From the NCBI GenBank assembly GCA_018713005.1, contig DVFX01000046.1, positions 1-21,548 of the forward strand: a DNA stretch of 21,548 bases. The letters run 5' to 3'. This stretch comes from Scatomorpha gallistercoris. Its GTDB lineage: Bacteria; Bacillota; Clostridia; Oscillospirales; Oscillospiraceae. Of this stretch, positions 7,124 through 13,125 are shown piece after piece (the first letter of the stretch is position 1; the number at the start of each line of letters is the position of its first letter). Both the position numbers and the translations under genes were made by a program. The notes under the pieces were generated by a model. The model saw only the letters and a program-made list of their open reading frames with translations. It was not told where the DNA came from and ran no database searches.

Positions 7124-7170
7124 CTACACACAGGCGGGACGTCGAGGACGCCGACCTGTTTGACGTGTGC

Positions 7171-7329
7171 TCACAGCCAGTTGAGCGGGTTGAGCACCTC
7201 AAGGTACAGCCCCCAGAAGGTACGGCGCGCGGAGTCTTTGAACGTGCTGCGCTTGTCGTGCGCGGCGCGTATGAGCGCGATGACGGCGCAGACTGCGGCG
7301 TATATAACCAGTGCAAGCAGAACAACCAT
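7171..7329 (-). CDS. 52-residue single-span membrane protein
   Basis: Encodes MVVLLALVIYAAVCAVIALI, one membrane helix over residues 2-20. A basic RAAHDKRSTFKDSARR segment follows, then the hydrophobic tail FWGLYLEVLNPLNWL. The ATG at 7327-7329 follows AGGAAGG. The charge pattern after the helix suggests the N-terminus is outside and the tail inside, with the aromatic end lying on the membrane surface. I recognise the general look from small conserved proteins in gut Clostridia but know no function. It lies 31 nt downstream of the acetyltransferase stop and may be cotranscribed with it. Confidence 0.7.
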   Translation of the reverse strand: MVVLLALVIYAAVCAVIALIRAAHDKRSTFKDSARRTFWGLYLEVLNPLNWL

Positions 7330-7360
7330 GTCGGCCTTCCTAAGGCGAAATTTGTACGGT

Positions 7361-7876
7361 TTACGTCTGATTTCTGCCTGTTTTGTATATGATGTGGGGC
7401 ATATCCATGCCGTGGTAGTGTTTCATCATCACACCTGCGGGCCTCATGCCCAGGCGCGCGGCCACGCGGCGCGAAGCGTAGTTCACGTCGCGGATGATGG
7501 CGTAGACCTCGTTCACGCCGAGCGAAGCAAAGGCCCAGTCGCGCACGGCGAGCGCGGCCTCGGTGGCGTAGCCGTGGTTCCAGTATTCGCGCGAGAACAC
7601 ATAGCCTATTTCCGGGACGTGCCCGTCCAGGCAGTCCTGTACCGTGAGCCCGCACTGTCCTATGACCTCGCCCGTGGCTCTGAGCTCCACGGCGCAGAGC
7701 GAAAAGCCCCAGACTTCGCGCCGGGATATCTGCCGCGCGAGCCAGTCGGCCACCTCGCGGTCGGAAAAGGCGTGGCCGTAAGCCCACATCGTGTCCGCGT
7801 CCATGATGCGGCGCAGCGCGTCGTAGTCGCCCGGCGCCAGGTCGCGGAGTATCAGTCGTTCGGTTTCAAGCTTCAT
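7361..7876 (-). CDS. GNAT-family N-acetyltransferase (RimJ/RimL-like)
   Basis: A 171-residue protein beginning MKLETERLILRDL, the usual opening of the RimJ/RimL-type GNAT group. It contains the acetyl-CoA pyrophosphate loop R-E-Y-W-N-H-G-Y-A-T-E-A (about residues 95-106) and the late N-x-A-S-R-R-V-A-A-R-L-G-M helix and turn. These enzymes move an acetyl group from acetyl-CoA to an amine, often a protein N-terminus or a small molecule. The substrate cannot be told. Its ATG overlaps the stop of the lipoprotein gene by 4 nt (ATGA), so translation is coupled. Confidence 0.9.
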   Translation of the reverse strand: MKLETERLILRDLAPGDYDALRRIMDADTMWAYGHAFSDREVADWLARQISRREVWGFSLCAVELRATGEVIGQCGLTVQDCLDGHVPEIGYVFSREYWNHGYATEAALAVRDWAFASLGVNEVYAIIRDVNYASRRVAARLGMRPAGVMMKHYHGMDMPHIIYKTGRNQT

Positions 7877-8631
7877 TGAGTTACCTCGTCAGGTGTGTAG
7901 TTTATGCCGAGTGAGAGCGGCAGCTCCACGGTATCCAAGGAGCAGACCGCGTCAAGGCTCAAGCCTGTCGCCGCGCCGACCTGCTTCGCACTCAGGTCAA
8001 CCGAATAGAGCGCGCGGAGATTCTGCGCCTTTTCGTCGCCAGGCAGGTTAAAGCTAAAGCCCAGGTCCTCAACCGCCAAACTCTCCGGTAAGGCCCCGTA
8101 GGCTGTGTGGTGCAATTCTCCGTTGGCACGGGTCTCGGTGTGCGTGTATACGACCCGGCAATCGGCGGGTGAGGTCTGGGAAAAGCCGCTTAAAACCGCG
8201 TCGCTGATGGAGAGACGCTGCTCTCCCCTATCGTCAGGCAGCTCGGGCATCTGAGTGTAGAAATACACGCGGAAGTCTCCGCCGCTTTGCACAGCGACGA
8301 GCGTCAGCCTCAGCCGCGCGCCTGCCTGCCTGGTGTACTCGGCGTAATTTATTTCCCGCGCTTCTCCGTCCTCGAGGCTGTAATACCGGCTGTGTACGGC
8401 TATGTTGTCGGCCAGGGCAAAACAGTCAAGGTCCTCCGCGTCCAGAAGGGACTGAAAGCCATCGGAGAGGCCGCGCTCAATCAGGCGTATTGTCGCTTTG
8501 ATATAGTTTTCCGTGTATTCTTGTGTGTCCTGAATTAACGGCTGGTATCCTGAATTGTCACCGCAGGCCGGGAGCGTGAACGCCAGAGCCAGGGCGAGTA
8601 TACATGCCGCGAGCTTTTTCGTGTCGAGCAC
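7873..8631 (-). CDS. Lipoprotein of unknown function, start codon uncertain
   Basis: An exported lipoprotein of about 250 residues. The signal peptide reads KKLAACILALALAFTLPACG, with a lipobox LPAC followed by G-D-N. The mature part is mixed alpha/beta and unrecognised. The start is a problem. GTG at 8629-8631 gives V-L-D-T before the KK, but its apparent Shine-Dalgarno (GAAGGGG) touches it. The codon with ideal spacing from that site is ACG at 8620-8622, just before KKLAA, where ATG would be expected. An in-frame ATG at 8674-8676 lies inside a repeat hairpin and would add an unlikely N-terminus. I give the GTG as the conservative call. The gene is coupled to the acetyltransferase gene by an ATGA overlap. 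It may be anchored on the outer face of the membrane. Confidence 0.75.
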   Translation of the reverse strand: MLDTKKLAACILALALAFTLPACGDNSGYQPLIQDTQEYTENYIKATIRLIERGLSDGFQSLLDAEDLDCFALADNIAVHSRYYSLEDGEAREINYAEYTRQAGARLRLTLVAVQSGGDFRVYFYTQMPELPDDRGEQRLSISDAVLSGFSQTSPADCRVVYTHTETRANGELHHTAYGALPESLAVEDLGFSFNLPGDEKAQNLRALYSVDLSAKQVGAATGLSLDAVCSLDTVELPLSLGINYTPDEVTQ

Positions 8632-8668
8632 CCCTTCTGTAGGAAATTTGTCGTAGCGGGTAGCTCCG

Positions 8669-8711
8669 GGCGGCATGCATCCACCGGAGGCGGCTGCGCC
8701 GCCGTGCCGCC
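8669..8711. repeat. Nested GC hairpin
   Basis: An outer stem GGCGGCA (8669-8675) / TGCCGCC (8705-8711) encloses an inner stem GGCGGC (8689-8694) / GCCGCC (8698-8703) with a TGC loop. It is followed by ATGAATTTAAAA, resembling the sequence after the hairpin at 6698-6715. Confidence 0.55.
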
Positions 8712-8894
8712 ATGAATTTAAAACCGCTGGGGCGTGGGTAGAACGTAAACCACTACAGAACCCTTACGAACGCAGCTGCAACTTATGCCCGCGTTGCAAG
8801 CGTCTGCCGGCTTCGGTTGCGCGGAAACGTATGTCCGTTTTGCCCTGTACGATACGGTATATGGCTGGGTGGTTGCTGCTTGGCGCGATACGGT

Positions 8895-8967
8895 ACCCAA
8901 GCGCTTTTCCTTTCGGGTCTGGGACGCTTTATTTTGGCGCAATTAAAAGAAAGCGCCCCAGGGGTCT
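8895..8967. repeat. Long-hairpin intergenic element, copy B
   Basis: ACCCAAGCGCTTTTCCTTTC is followed by a stem of about 15 bp, left arm 8921-8935 and right arm 8945-8959 with two mismatches, and a 9-nt loop. Element order and loop length match copy A at 6995-7066, in the same orientation, with roughly three quarters of positions alike by eye. Two diverged copies 1.9 kb apart, both between genes, suggest a dispersed element. Confidence 0.7.
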
Positions 8968-9024
8968 GCAGCCCTTCGGGTTCACCATCCCCGCCTGGCG
9001 GCGGGCGGGACGTCAGGGACACCG

Positions 9025-9552
9025 TCACTTCGCTACAAACCGCCAGGGCCTCGCCTGGTCCTCGGGCGAGGCGAAGCCGATGCCGACACGCTCGGCCGTG
9101 CCGACAGAGAAGCCGCGCTCACGGGCGGCAAACCACAACTCGGGGCACTCGTCGACTACCTTCGCCGTGAAATCTCCGCTTATGTCCAGCGCTTTTGTGA
9201 GCCTGCCCGGGCCGGGATAGCCCTCGCAGGCGCGGATGAGCACGCCCTGAGGCCTGTCCTCCTCGCCCGTGATGGCGTTGAGCAGCCAGTGTACGCCGTA
9301 GCAGAGATAGACGTAGAATATGCCGCCGCGCATGTATAGCGGCGCGTTGCGCTTCGTGCGGCCGTGACGGGCGTGGCAGGCGGTGTCGCTCTCGCCCATG
9401 TAGGCCTCGGTTTCGGTGATGGTCAGGATGCGCGCCACGCCCGTGGGCAGGACGCGCACAATTCGGCAGCCGACCAGCTCCGGCGCGACGACCAGCGCGT
9501 CGCGCTCAAAAAATTCACGCTCAATGGGCGCGGGAAGTTCAATTTTGCTCAT
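9025..9552 (-). CDS. 3-methyladenine DNA glycosylase (AAG/MPG family)
   Basis: Removes alkylated purines from DNA as the first step of base excision repair. The 175 residues show the family order: F-F-x-R-D-A-L-V-V-A-P-E-L-V-G near the N-terminus; the active-site strand ITETEAYMG with catalytic Glu at about residue 49; H-A-R-H-G-R-T-K-R-N-A; YVYLCYGVHWLLN; and G-P-G-R-L-T-K-A-L. The length is a little short of the usual 190-200. ATG at 9550-9552 is chosen because MSKIELPAP fits the family start. The open frame upstream is the wrong frame of the reductase gene, which it overlaps by 14 nt. The ribosome binding site is weak, so translation probably depends on the upstream gene. Confidence 0.92.
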   Translation of the reverse strand: MSKIELPAPIEREFFERDALVVAPELVGCRIVRVLPTGVARILTITETEAYMGESDTACHARHGRTKRNAPLYMRGGIFYVYLCYGVHWLLNAITGEEDRPQGVLIRACEGYPGPGRLTKALDISGDFTAKVVDECPELWFAARERGFSVGTAERVGIGFASPEDQARPWRFVAK

Positions 9553-10135
9553 TTTCGTACAAATTCCGCCCGAATTCGTAGGCGCGCTCAAGGGCGTCCG
9601 TTTCACCGGCGCAGGACGGGCCGTTCGTGTCGCCGCAGCCGCCGCAGAGCAGACGGCCACGGTCGGTAAAGCCTATGTAGTTGACGATGGCGTAGCTGTA
9701 GTAGCCCTCGGCCTCGCGGAAGGTCCAGAAGTTGTTGTCGGCGCTGGTCATGATGAGCGCGCTGTCGCGCACGGGGTAGCGCTCATAGCGGCCCTTTGGC
9801 GGGGCGGGGTCATACTCGGCGAGGCAGTAAAAGCGCTCTATAAAGGCCTTTATGCGAGCTGAGAGAGTCCAGAAATATAGCGGCGAGGCAAAGACCACGC
9901 AGTCGGCGGCCTTGACCTTCGGCGCGATGTCGTTGAAGGCGTCGCGCTGGACGCAGGGCTTGCCGTAGCGGCAGGCGTTGCATCCCAGGCAGCCGCGCAC
10001 CTCGTGCTTGAGCAGGGATATGACTTCGACCTCGTGACCGGCCTCACGCGCGCCGCGCACGAAGGCCTCGACCACCTGCGCGGTGTTCCCGTGGGGCCTT
10101 CCGCCTCCGAGGACGACGAGTATTTTCCGGCCCAT
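9539..10135 (-). CDS. Flavodoxin-fold NAD(P)H-dependent reductase with Cys-rich insert
   Basis: A 198-residue protein starting MGRKILVVLGGGRPHGNTAQ, the FMN phosphate-binding loop (G-x-x-x-x-x-G-N-T) of the NADPH-dependent FMN reductase/flavodoxin_2 group. Residues about 48-65 have C-L-G-C-N-A-C-R-Y-G-K-P-C, a conserved cysteine cluster seen in iron-sulfur flavoproteins of anaerobes. A second Cys group, C-G-G-C-G, lies near residue 165. S-P-L-Y-F-W-T-L-S is the FMN-contacting loop. A role in electron transfer or detoxification is likely. The ATG at 10133-10135 lies 2 nt after the stop of the zinc-ribbon gene. This packing implies coupled translation. Confidence 0.9.
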   Translation of the reverse strand: MGRKILVVLGGGRPHGNTAQVVEAFVRGAREAGHEVEVISLLKHEVRGCLGCNACRYGKPCVQRDAFNDIAPKVKAADCVVFASPLYFWTLSARIKAFIERFYCLAEYDPAPPKGRYERYPVRDSALIMTSADNNFWTFREAEGYYSYAIVNYIGFTDRGRLLCGGCGDTNGPSCAGETDALERAYEFGRNLYENEQN

Positions 10136-10137
10136 AC

Positions 10138-10383
10138 TCACAGGTCGTGCCCGCAGTAGGGGCACTTCTTCAAATAGAGCATGCCGCGGGTCGGCAGCTT
10201 TTCCTTGCAGTAGGGGCATCTGACGACTATCGTGGGCAGGACTATCATGAACAGCACAAGCATGATCAGACCTATGTAGAACAGATACATGTAGCCGGTG
10301 GCCATGCCAATGGCTCCGATGATAAATCCGAGGATAGTCATTACCCAGCAGAATCTTGCAGCATTGCGGGGGGAAACACCCAT
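10138..10383 (-). CDS. Small membrane protein with C-terminal zinc ribbon (third of the cluster)
   Basis: An 81-residue protein: two membrane spans (about residues 12-30 and 33-52) followed by a zinc ribbon C-P-Y-C...C-P-Y-C-G-H-D-L (56-80), with 14 residues between the cysteine pairs. The ATG at 10381-10383 has AGGAGG upstream. The ribbon most likely faces the cytoplasm, since there are two spans and reduced cysteines are favoured there. It is paralogous to the genes at 10611 and 10892. Function unknown. The four metal ligands are intact. Confidence 0.85.
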   Translation of the reverse strand: MGVSPRNAARFCWVMTILGFIIGAIGMATGYMYLFYIGLIMLVLFMIVLPTIVVRCPYCKEKLPTRGMLYLKKCPYCGHDL

Positions 10384-10410
10384 TTTATCTTACCTCCTTG
10401 GGATGTTTGT

Positions 10411-10593
10411 TTACAGGTTGCGCGGTATGAGCACCTCGGTGACCACCAGCACGGCGATGGCGGCGGCGCCGGTGAGCCACCACTCGAACACCACTGCGGC
10501 GACGCCGAGGGCGAAAGCGAGCACGCTTATCACGCGGCAGACCGTGCGGGCCGTGCGCTCGTGCTCGCGGAGCTTGTCTAAAAGCCTGGACAT
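10411..10593 (-). CDS. 60-residue membrane protein, ribbon-less member of the cluster
   Basis: Starts MSRLLDKLREHERTARTVCR, a basic amphipathic N-terminus, followed by two closely spaced membrane spans (about 21-38 and 42-56), and ends at I-P-R-N-L. Spacing of the spans matches the zinc-ribbon neighbours, but there is no C-x-x-C. It may be a truncated paralogue or a partner in a hetero-oligomer. GGAGG lies upstream of the ATG at 10591-10593. It is 17 nt from its upstream neighbour and 27 nt from the downstream one. Confidence 0.75.
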   Translation of the reverse strand: MSRLLDKLREHERTARTVCRVISVLAFALGVAAVVFEWWLTGAAAIAVLVVTEVLIPRNL

Positions 10594-10610
10594 ATGTAAG
10601 CCTCCAAAGG

Positions 10611-10880
10611 TCAGAAAATCTCCTCGCCGCAGTACGGGCAGAAGTCAAAGCCTGCAGAGCCGTGAATCGGGAGCGGTTTGCCGCACTTCGGGCAGCGCCA
10701 GAACACGACCATGACCAGCAGAGCCAGTGCTACAACCGCCGCGCCTACTATCAGCAGCCAGAGCGCGTCGTCAAAAACCGCCGACAGCACGCAGATTAGG
10801 AATCCCGTCCAAAGCATGACCCAGAATGCCAGCCGTGCGGATTTCGGCGAAGAACGCAGCTTACCAAACAGCTTTTTCAT
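10611..10880 (-). CDS. Small membrane protein with C-terminal zinc ribbon (second of the cluster)
   Basis: An 89-residue protein: a basic N-terminus (KKLFGKLRSSPKSAR), two membrane spans (about 18-36 and 40-60), then F-W-R-C-P-K-C-G-K-P-L-P...F-C-P-Y-C-G-E-E-I-F, an intact four-cysteine zinc ribbon at residues 62-88. The basic N-terminus resembles that of the 60-residue neighbour (LLDKLREHERTAR), supporting gene duplication. No good ribosome binding site precedes the ATG, so it may depend on translation of the upstream gene, 11 nt away. Confidence 0.85.
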   Translation of the reverse strand: MKKLFGKLRSSPKSARLAFWVMLWTGFLICVLSAVFDDALWLLIVGAAVVALALLVMVVFWRCPKCGKPLPIHGSAGFDFCPYCGEEIF

Positions 10881-10891
10881 GGCGCTTCACT

Positions 10892-11167
10892 TCAGTCCAG
10901 CTCCCTGCCGCAGTAGGGGCAGCGCTTTTTTGTGACGCAGGAAATGGGCAGCACTTCGTCGCACTCGGGGCAGCGCCAGAACACGGTCAGCGCCAGCACG
11001 ACGCAGCAGACGCCGGCGGCCATCAGGACGATGCCCATGACCTCGGAGTCGAGCTGGAGGATGATGAAGCCGATGATGAGCAGCGCTATCATGGCGATGA
11101 CGCTGAGCTTGAGTATTTTTATGGGGTGGTTTACAAGGCTGTCCTTGCTCTCGGGGTTCTTATTCAT
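10892..11167 (-). CDS. Small membrane protein with C-terminal zinc ribbon (first of the cluster)
   Basis: A 91-residue protein: a polar N-terminus, two membrane spans (about 19-40 and 43-63), then F-W-R-C-P-E-C-D-E-V-L-P...R-C-P-Y-C-G-R-E-L-D, a complete zinc ribbon. It shares the F-W-R-C-P-x-C start of the ribbon with the gene at 10611. AGGAGG lies upstream of the ATG at 11165-11167. It begins the run of small genes. The LysE-type gene ends 48 nt upstream with no terminator, so one long transcript from 12199 to 9025 is possible. Confidence 0.85.
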   Translation of the reverse strand: MNKNPESKDSLVNHPIKILKLSVIAMIALLIIGFIILQLDSEVMGIVLMAAGVCCVVLALTVFWRCPECDEVLPISCVTKKRCPYCGRELD

Positions 11168-11215
11168 ATTATAATACCTCCTGTAGCTAAATGTCGATAA
11201 AAGTTCAACATGCGG

Positions 11216-11821
11216 CTAGGCCTGCGTGAGGCCGTTTATCAGCTCTATCACTAGCTCTGCGGCGCACCAGACCAGCGCGAGGGCCATGACGCCGTTGACT
11301 GCCCTGGTGTGCTTCCTGTACGCGCGCTCGAGCACGGCGCCGCACAGAGCCCACGCGCAGCAGCAGACAAAACAGGACGCGGCCATCAGCAGGGACACGA
11401 GCACAACGGGCGTCGCCCCGCTGTAATGCGGCAGGACGTAGGAGCCCATGGCCGTCACGGCGAAGAGGATGCCTTTGACGTTTATAAACTGCATCGCTAT
11501 GCCTGAGAACACCCCGCGGGAACGGGCCGCGTCTCCGCCGCCGCCGGGCTCGGAACGCCAGACCTGCCGGGCCAGGTACAGTATATACGCCGCGCCGAGC
11601 GCGAGCAGCCAGGGCTCAATGGCCGGAAGCACGTCGTAGAGCAGGGCCGTAAAGCCGCCCGCGAGCAGGCTGACGGCAAAGAAGCCTACGGAGGCGCCTC
11701 CTATATATCTCAGGCTGTAGAGAAAGCCGCGCTGCGCCGCGCCGGACAGGCTGATTGTGTTGTTCGGCCCCGGCGTTATACAGTTGAGGAACACATAGGA
11801 CAGAAAAGACAGCCAGTCCAT
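11216..11821 (-). CDS. LysE/RhtB-family amino acid exporter
   Basis: A 201-residue membrane protein with about six spans. The N-terminal motif N-C-I-T-P-G-P-N-N-T is the conserved LysE/RhtB signature after the first helix, and G-G-A-S-V-G-F-F and Q-F-I-N-V-K-G fit the family. Members export amino acids such as lysine, threonine or homoserine lactone, driven by the proton gradient. The substrate cannot be told from sequence. The region E-P-G-G-G-G-D-A-A-R is the usual central cytoplasmic loop. The ATG at 11819-11821 has a poor ribosome binding site but lies 6 nt after the glyoxalase stop, so the two genes form an operon. Confidence 0.92.
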   Translation of the reverse strand: MDWLSFLSYVFLNCITPGPNNTISLSGAAQRGFLYSLRYIGGASVGFFAVSLLAGGFTALLYDVLPAIEPWLLALGAAYILYLARQVWRSEPGGGGDAARSRGVFSGIAMQFINVKGILFAVTAMGSYVLPHYSGATPVVLVSLLMAASCFVCCCAWALCGAVLERAYRKHTRAVNGVMALALVWCAAELVIELINGLTQA

Positions 11822-11827
11822 GGCGGC

Positions 11828-12199
11828 TCAGCGCTCGGGGACAATTTCTATCCAGTAGCCGTCCGGGTCCTCTATGAAGTATACGCCCATGGACGGGTTT
11901 TCAAAGCAGACGCAGCCCATCGCGTCGTGCTTTTTCTTCGCCGCGTCGAAGTCGTCCACGCGGAAGGCGAGGTGGCTCTCGTTTTCGCCCAGCTCATAGT
12001 CGCGGTCGGCGTGGTCGCGCAGCCAGGTCAGCTCAATCTGGAAGCTGGCCGCATCGTTTGCGAGGAAGGCCAGCTTGAAAGAGCCGTCGGACGCCTCCTT
12101 CTCGCGCACGACGGAGAGGCCGAGCGCCTCGGAGTAGAATCTGACGCTGCGCTCGAGCTCGCGGACATTGATGTTGCAGTGGTAGAACCTGAAAGTCAT
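11828..12199 (-). CDS. gloA: Glyoxalase I-type lyase (lactoylglutathione lyase family, VOC fold)
   Basis: Converts the hemithioacetal of methylglyoxal and a thiol into the S-lactoyl thioester, a detoxification step. The 123 residues make two beta-alpha-beta-beta-beta modules. All four metal ligands are present: His7, Glu56, His76 and Glu118, in the same local contexts as E. coli GloA. The tail reads YFIEDPDGYWIEIVPER, a hallmark of the family. The length is shorter than E. coli GloA (135). As many Clostridia lack glutathione, the natural thiol may be another one, or the substrate another compound of the VOC superfamily. The ATG at 12197-12199 has a GGGAGG site upstream and a good promoter at 12231-12259. 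Confidence 0.88.
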   Translation of the reverse strand: MTFRFYHCNINVRELERSVRFYSEALGLSVVREKEASDGSFKLAFLANDAASFQIELTWLRDHADRDYELGENESHLAFRVDDFDAAKKKHDAMGCVCFENPSMGVYFIEDPDGYWIEIVPER

Positions 12200-12230
12200 A
12201 TATGTAAGCCTCCCGGCAGTATTTGCTTAC

Positions 12231-12259
12231 AGCATACCCCAGGAGGCCTGATTTAGCAA
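12231..12259 (-). promoter_or_regulatory. Sigma-A-type promoter of the gloA-LysE operon
   Basis: On the minus strand TTGCTA (12254-12259), a 17-nt spacer and TATGCT (12231-12236) give a predicted start near 12224, about 25 nt upstream of the ATG. It may also drive the downstream zinc-ribbon genes. Confidence 0.6.
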
Positions 12260-12282
12260 GTGTTTTTGCTGAGCGTACCGCT

Positions 12283-12531
12283 TTAGCAGTTGGGTTTATA
12301 CTTCTGCTTTACCTTCTGGGTCTGCTGCGGGCCGGCCTGCTCCGCGGCGTACCAGCCCTTGCGCTGCATTTCCTTGTAAATCTCGTCCTGCATGCCGAGC
12401 TCAAAGTTCAGCGCGGTGGTGAAGGCTTGGCGCACGTTGGGCGTGCTGGATTCGATGGCGCCGTGCATGTAGAGGTCGCAGACGCCCTTGGTGGTGTTGA
12501 GCAGGTTTTCCATTATCATTTTGTCGTCCAT
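12283..12531 (-). CDS. CotF-type spore coat protein
   Basis: An 82-residue all-helical protein: MDDKMIMENLLNTTKGVCDL, then a second helix with A-F-T-T-A-L-N-F-E-L-G-M-Q-D-E-I-Y-K-E-M-Q-R-K-G-W-Y, and a Gln/Lys-rich tail ending Y-K-P-N-C. The M-x-x-K-G-W-Y segment matches the coat F domain (a ferritin-like helical fold) of spore coat proteins. It is expected in the coat of endospores. The ATG at 12529-12531 has a strong GGAGG 5 nt upstream. It follows another coat-like gene after 11 nt, so both are made together. Length is about that of a single coat F domain. Confidence 0.82.
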   Translation of the reverse strand: MDDKMIMENLLNTTKGVCDLYMHGAIESSTPNVRQAFTTALNFELGMQDEIYKEMQRKGWYAAEQAGPQQTQKVKQKYKPNC

Positions 12532-12542
12532 GTTTTGCCTCC

Positions 12543-12716
12543 TTACACCAGGTCGTAGAAACGTCCGTACATCTGGCAGTGCTGCTCCGCAAACTGCTGG
12601 ACGCACTGCTTGAGAGATGCGTCCTGGAGCATGTTGGCGGCCTCGCGGCACTGCTGCGTCAAAAACTGCGCGTGACCGAGCGCGTCGTCAAGATAGAGAG
12701 TTTCCTTAGTGGTCAA
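12543..12716 (-). CDS. Small CotF-like coat protein, TTG start
   Basis: A 57-residue helical protein (L/M)TTKETLYLDDALGHAQFL followed by a Cys/Gln-rich second helix with Q-Q-C-R-E-A-A-N-M-L-Q-D-A-S-L-K and E-Q-H-C-Q-M-Y-G-R-F-Y-D-L-V. It looks like the first two helices of a ferritin-like coat F domain. TTG at 12714-12716 is the best start because GAGGTG lies at ideal spacing (6 nt). An ATG exists further up, at 12762-12764, but the peptide before the TTG is a non-conserved basic stretch. The three cysteines could cross-link in the coat. It heads a two-gene operon with the coat protein at 12283. Confidence 0.75.
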   Translation of the reverse strand: MTTKETLYLDDALGHAQFLTQQCREAANMLQDASLKQCVQQFAEQHCQMYGRFYDLV

Positions 12717-12810
12717 AGTAATCACCTCGCGCGTAGTATGTGCGCGCGGGCGTGATTTATGCACAGCGGCGCGATGTTGACGAATATTTGAAAAATTTCG
12801 TATATAATTT

Positions 12811-13059
12811 TCAATCCCCCAGCAGCTCGTCGGCCGTCACGCCCAGCACGCGTGAAATTGCGCGCAGCTCTATGTCCGTGACAAAGCGCTCGCCGCTCTC
12901 TATGCGCTGCACGGCGTTCTTGTCGAGGTCGAGCCCCTCAATTTGCAGCCGCTCGGCCAGAGCGCGCTGGGATACGCGTCCGGGCATCGCCAGGCGCAGT
13001 GCGCGCACACGCTCACCGCACAGATTGTTGCCGCCGTGAGGCGACCTGTTTTTATACAT
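12811..13059 (-). CDS. XRE-family regulator of the divergent ABC exporter (inferred)
   Basis: An 82-residue protein with a short N-terminus (MYKNRSPHGGNN), then an HTH_3 domain: G-E-R-V-R-A-L-R-L-A, S-Q-R-A-L-A-E-R-L, N-A-V-Q-R-I-E-S-G-E-R-F-V-T-D, and I-S-R-V-L-G-V-T-A-D-E-L-L-G-D, which fills the protein to its end. This is the normal size for a stand-alone repressor of this group. The ATG at 13057-13059 with GTGAGG close upstream is preferred. An in-frame ATG at 13090-13092 would put codons on top of the palindrome at 13073-13091. Two related palindromes lie between it and the ABC exporter genes, so it probably represses its own transcription and may control the exporter. Confidence 0.85.
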   Translation of the reverse strand: MYKNRSPHGGNNLCGERVRALRLAMPGRVSQRALAERLQIEGLDLDKNAVQRIESGERFVTDIELRAISRVLGVTADELLGD

Positions 13060-13072
13060 AATCCTCACCGTT

Positions 13073-13091
13073 TGACATTTAGTACTTGTCA
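13073..13091. promoter_or_regulatory. 19-bp palindromic operator candidate, site 1
   Basis: TGACA-N9-TGTCA (TGACATTTAGTACTTGTCA). It lies just upstream of the XRE start codon and downstream of a minus-strand TATAAT (13100-13105), so binding would block the start of transcription. It shares TGACATTTAGT with the reverse complement of site 2. Confidence 0.65.
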
Positions 13092-13125
13092 TTAGCCAGA
13101 TTATATGCTATGCTGAGACGCGAAT

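Larger units (their letters stand above)
6641..7170. repeat. Intergenic mosaic of hairpin repeats, no gene found
   Basis: About 530 nt without a convincing gene on either strand. It contains a GC hairpin (6698-6715), a CCTCC/GGAGG hairpin motif (6791-6836), a long-hairpin element (6995-7066) and a perfect 9-bp hairpin (7103-7123). The reading frames crossing it have no ribosome binding sites and cross the hairpins. The CCTCC...GCGCGCCACCTCC motif resembles palindromic repeats I recall between genes in many gut Clostridia, but I cannot check this here. Confidence 0.6.
8632..9024. repeat. Second intergenic hairpin mosaic, no gene found
   Basis: About 390 nt between the glycosylase stop and the lipoprotein start. 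It holds a nested GC hairpin (8669-8711), a 9-bp direct repeat GATACGGTA (8851-8859 and 8887-8895) and long-hairpin copy B (8895-8967). I found no ribosome binding site, domain or convincing promoter. The promoter of the lipoprotein gene must lie here but is not apparent. Confidence 0.6.

Noticed and set aside
8675..9220. Open frames of 117-181 codons across the second repeat region
   Set aside because: They read through hairpins and into the glycosylase gene antisense, with no ribosome site and no domain.
11168..11180. TATAAT just before the first zinc-ribbon gene as a -10 box
   Set aside because: It lies between the ribosome site and the ATG, so transcription would begin inside the gene.
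12733..12762. Sporulation sigma-E-like promoter (GCATAAA, 15 nt, CATACTAC) before the coat genes
   Set aside because: It would start transcription inside the ribosome binding site of the first coat gene, and it matches the consensus only partly.
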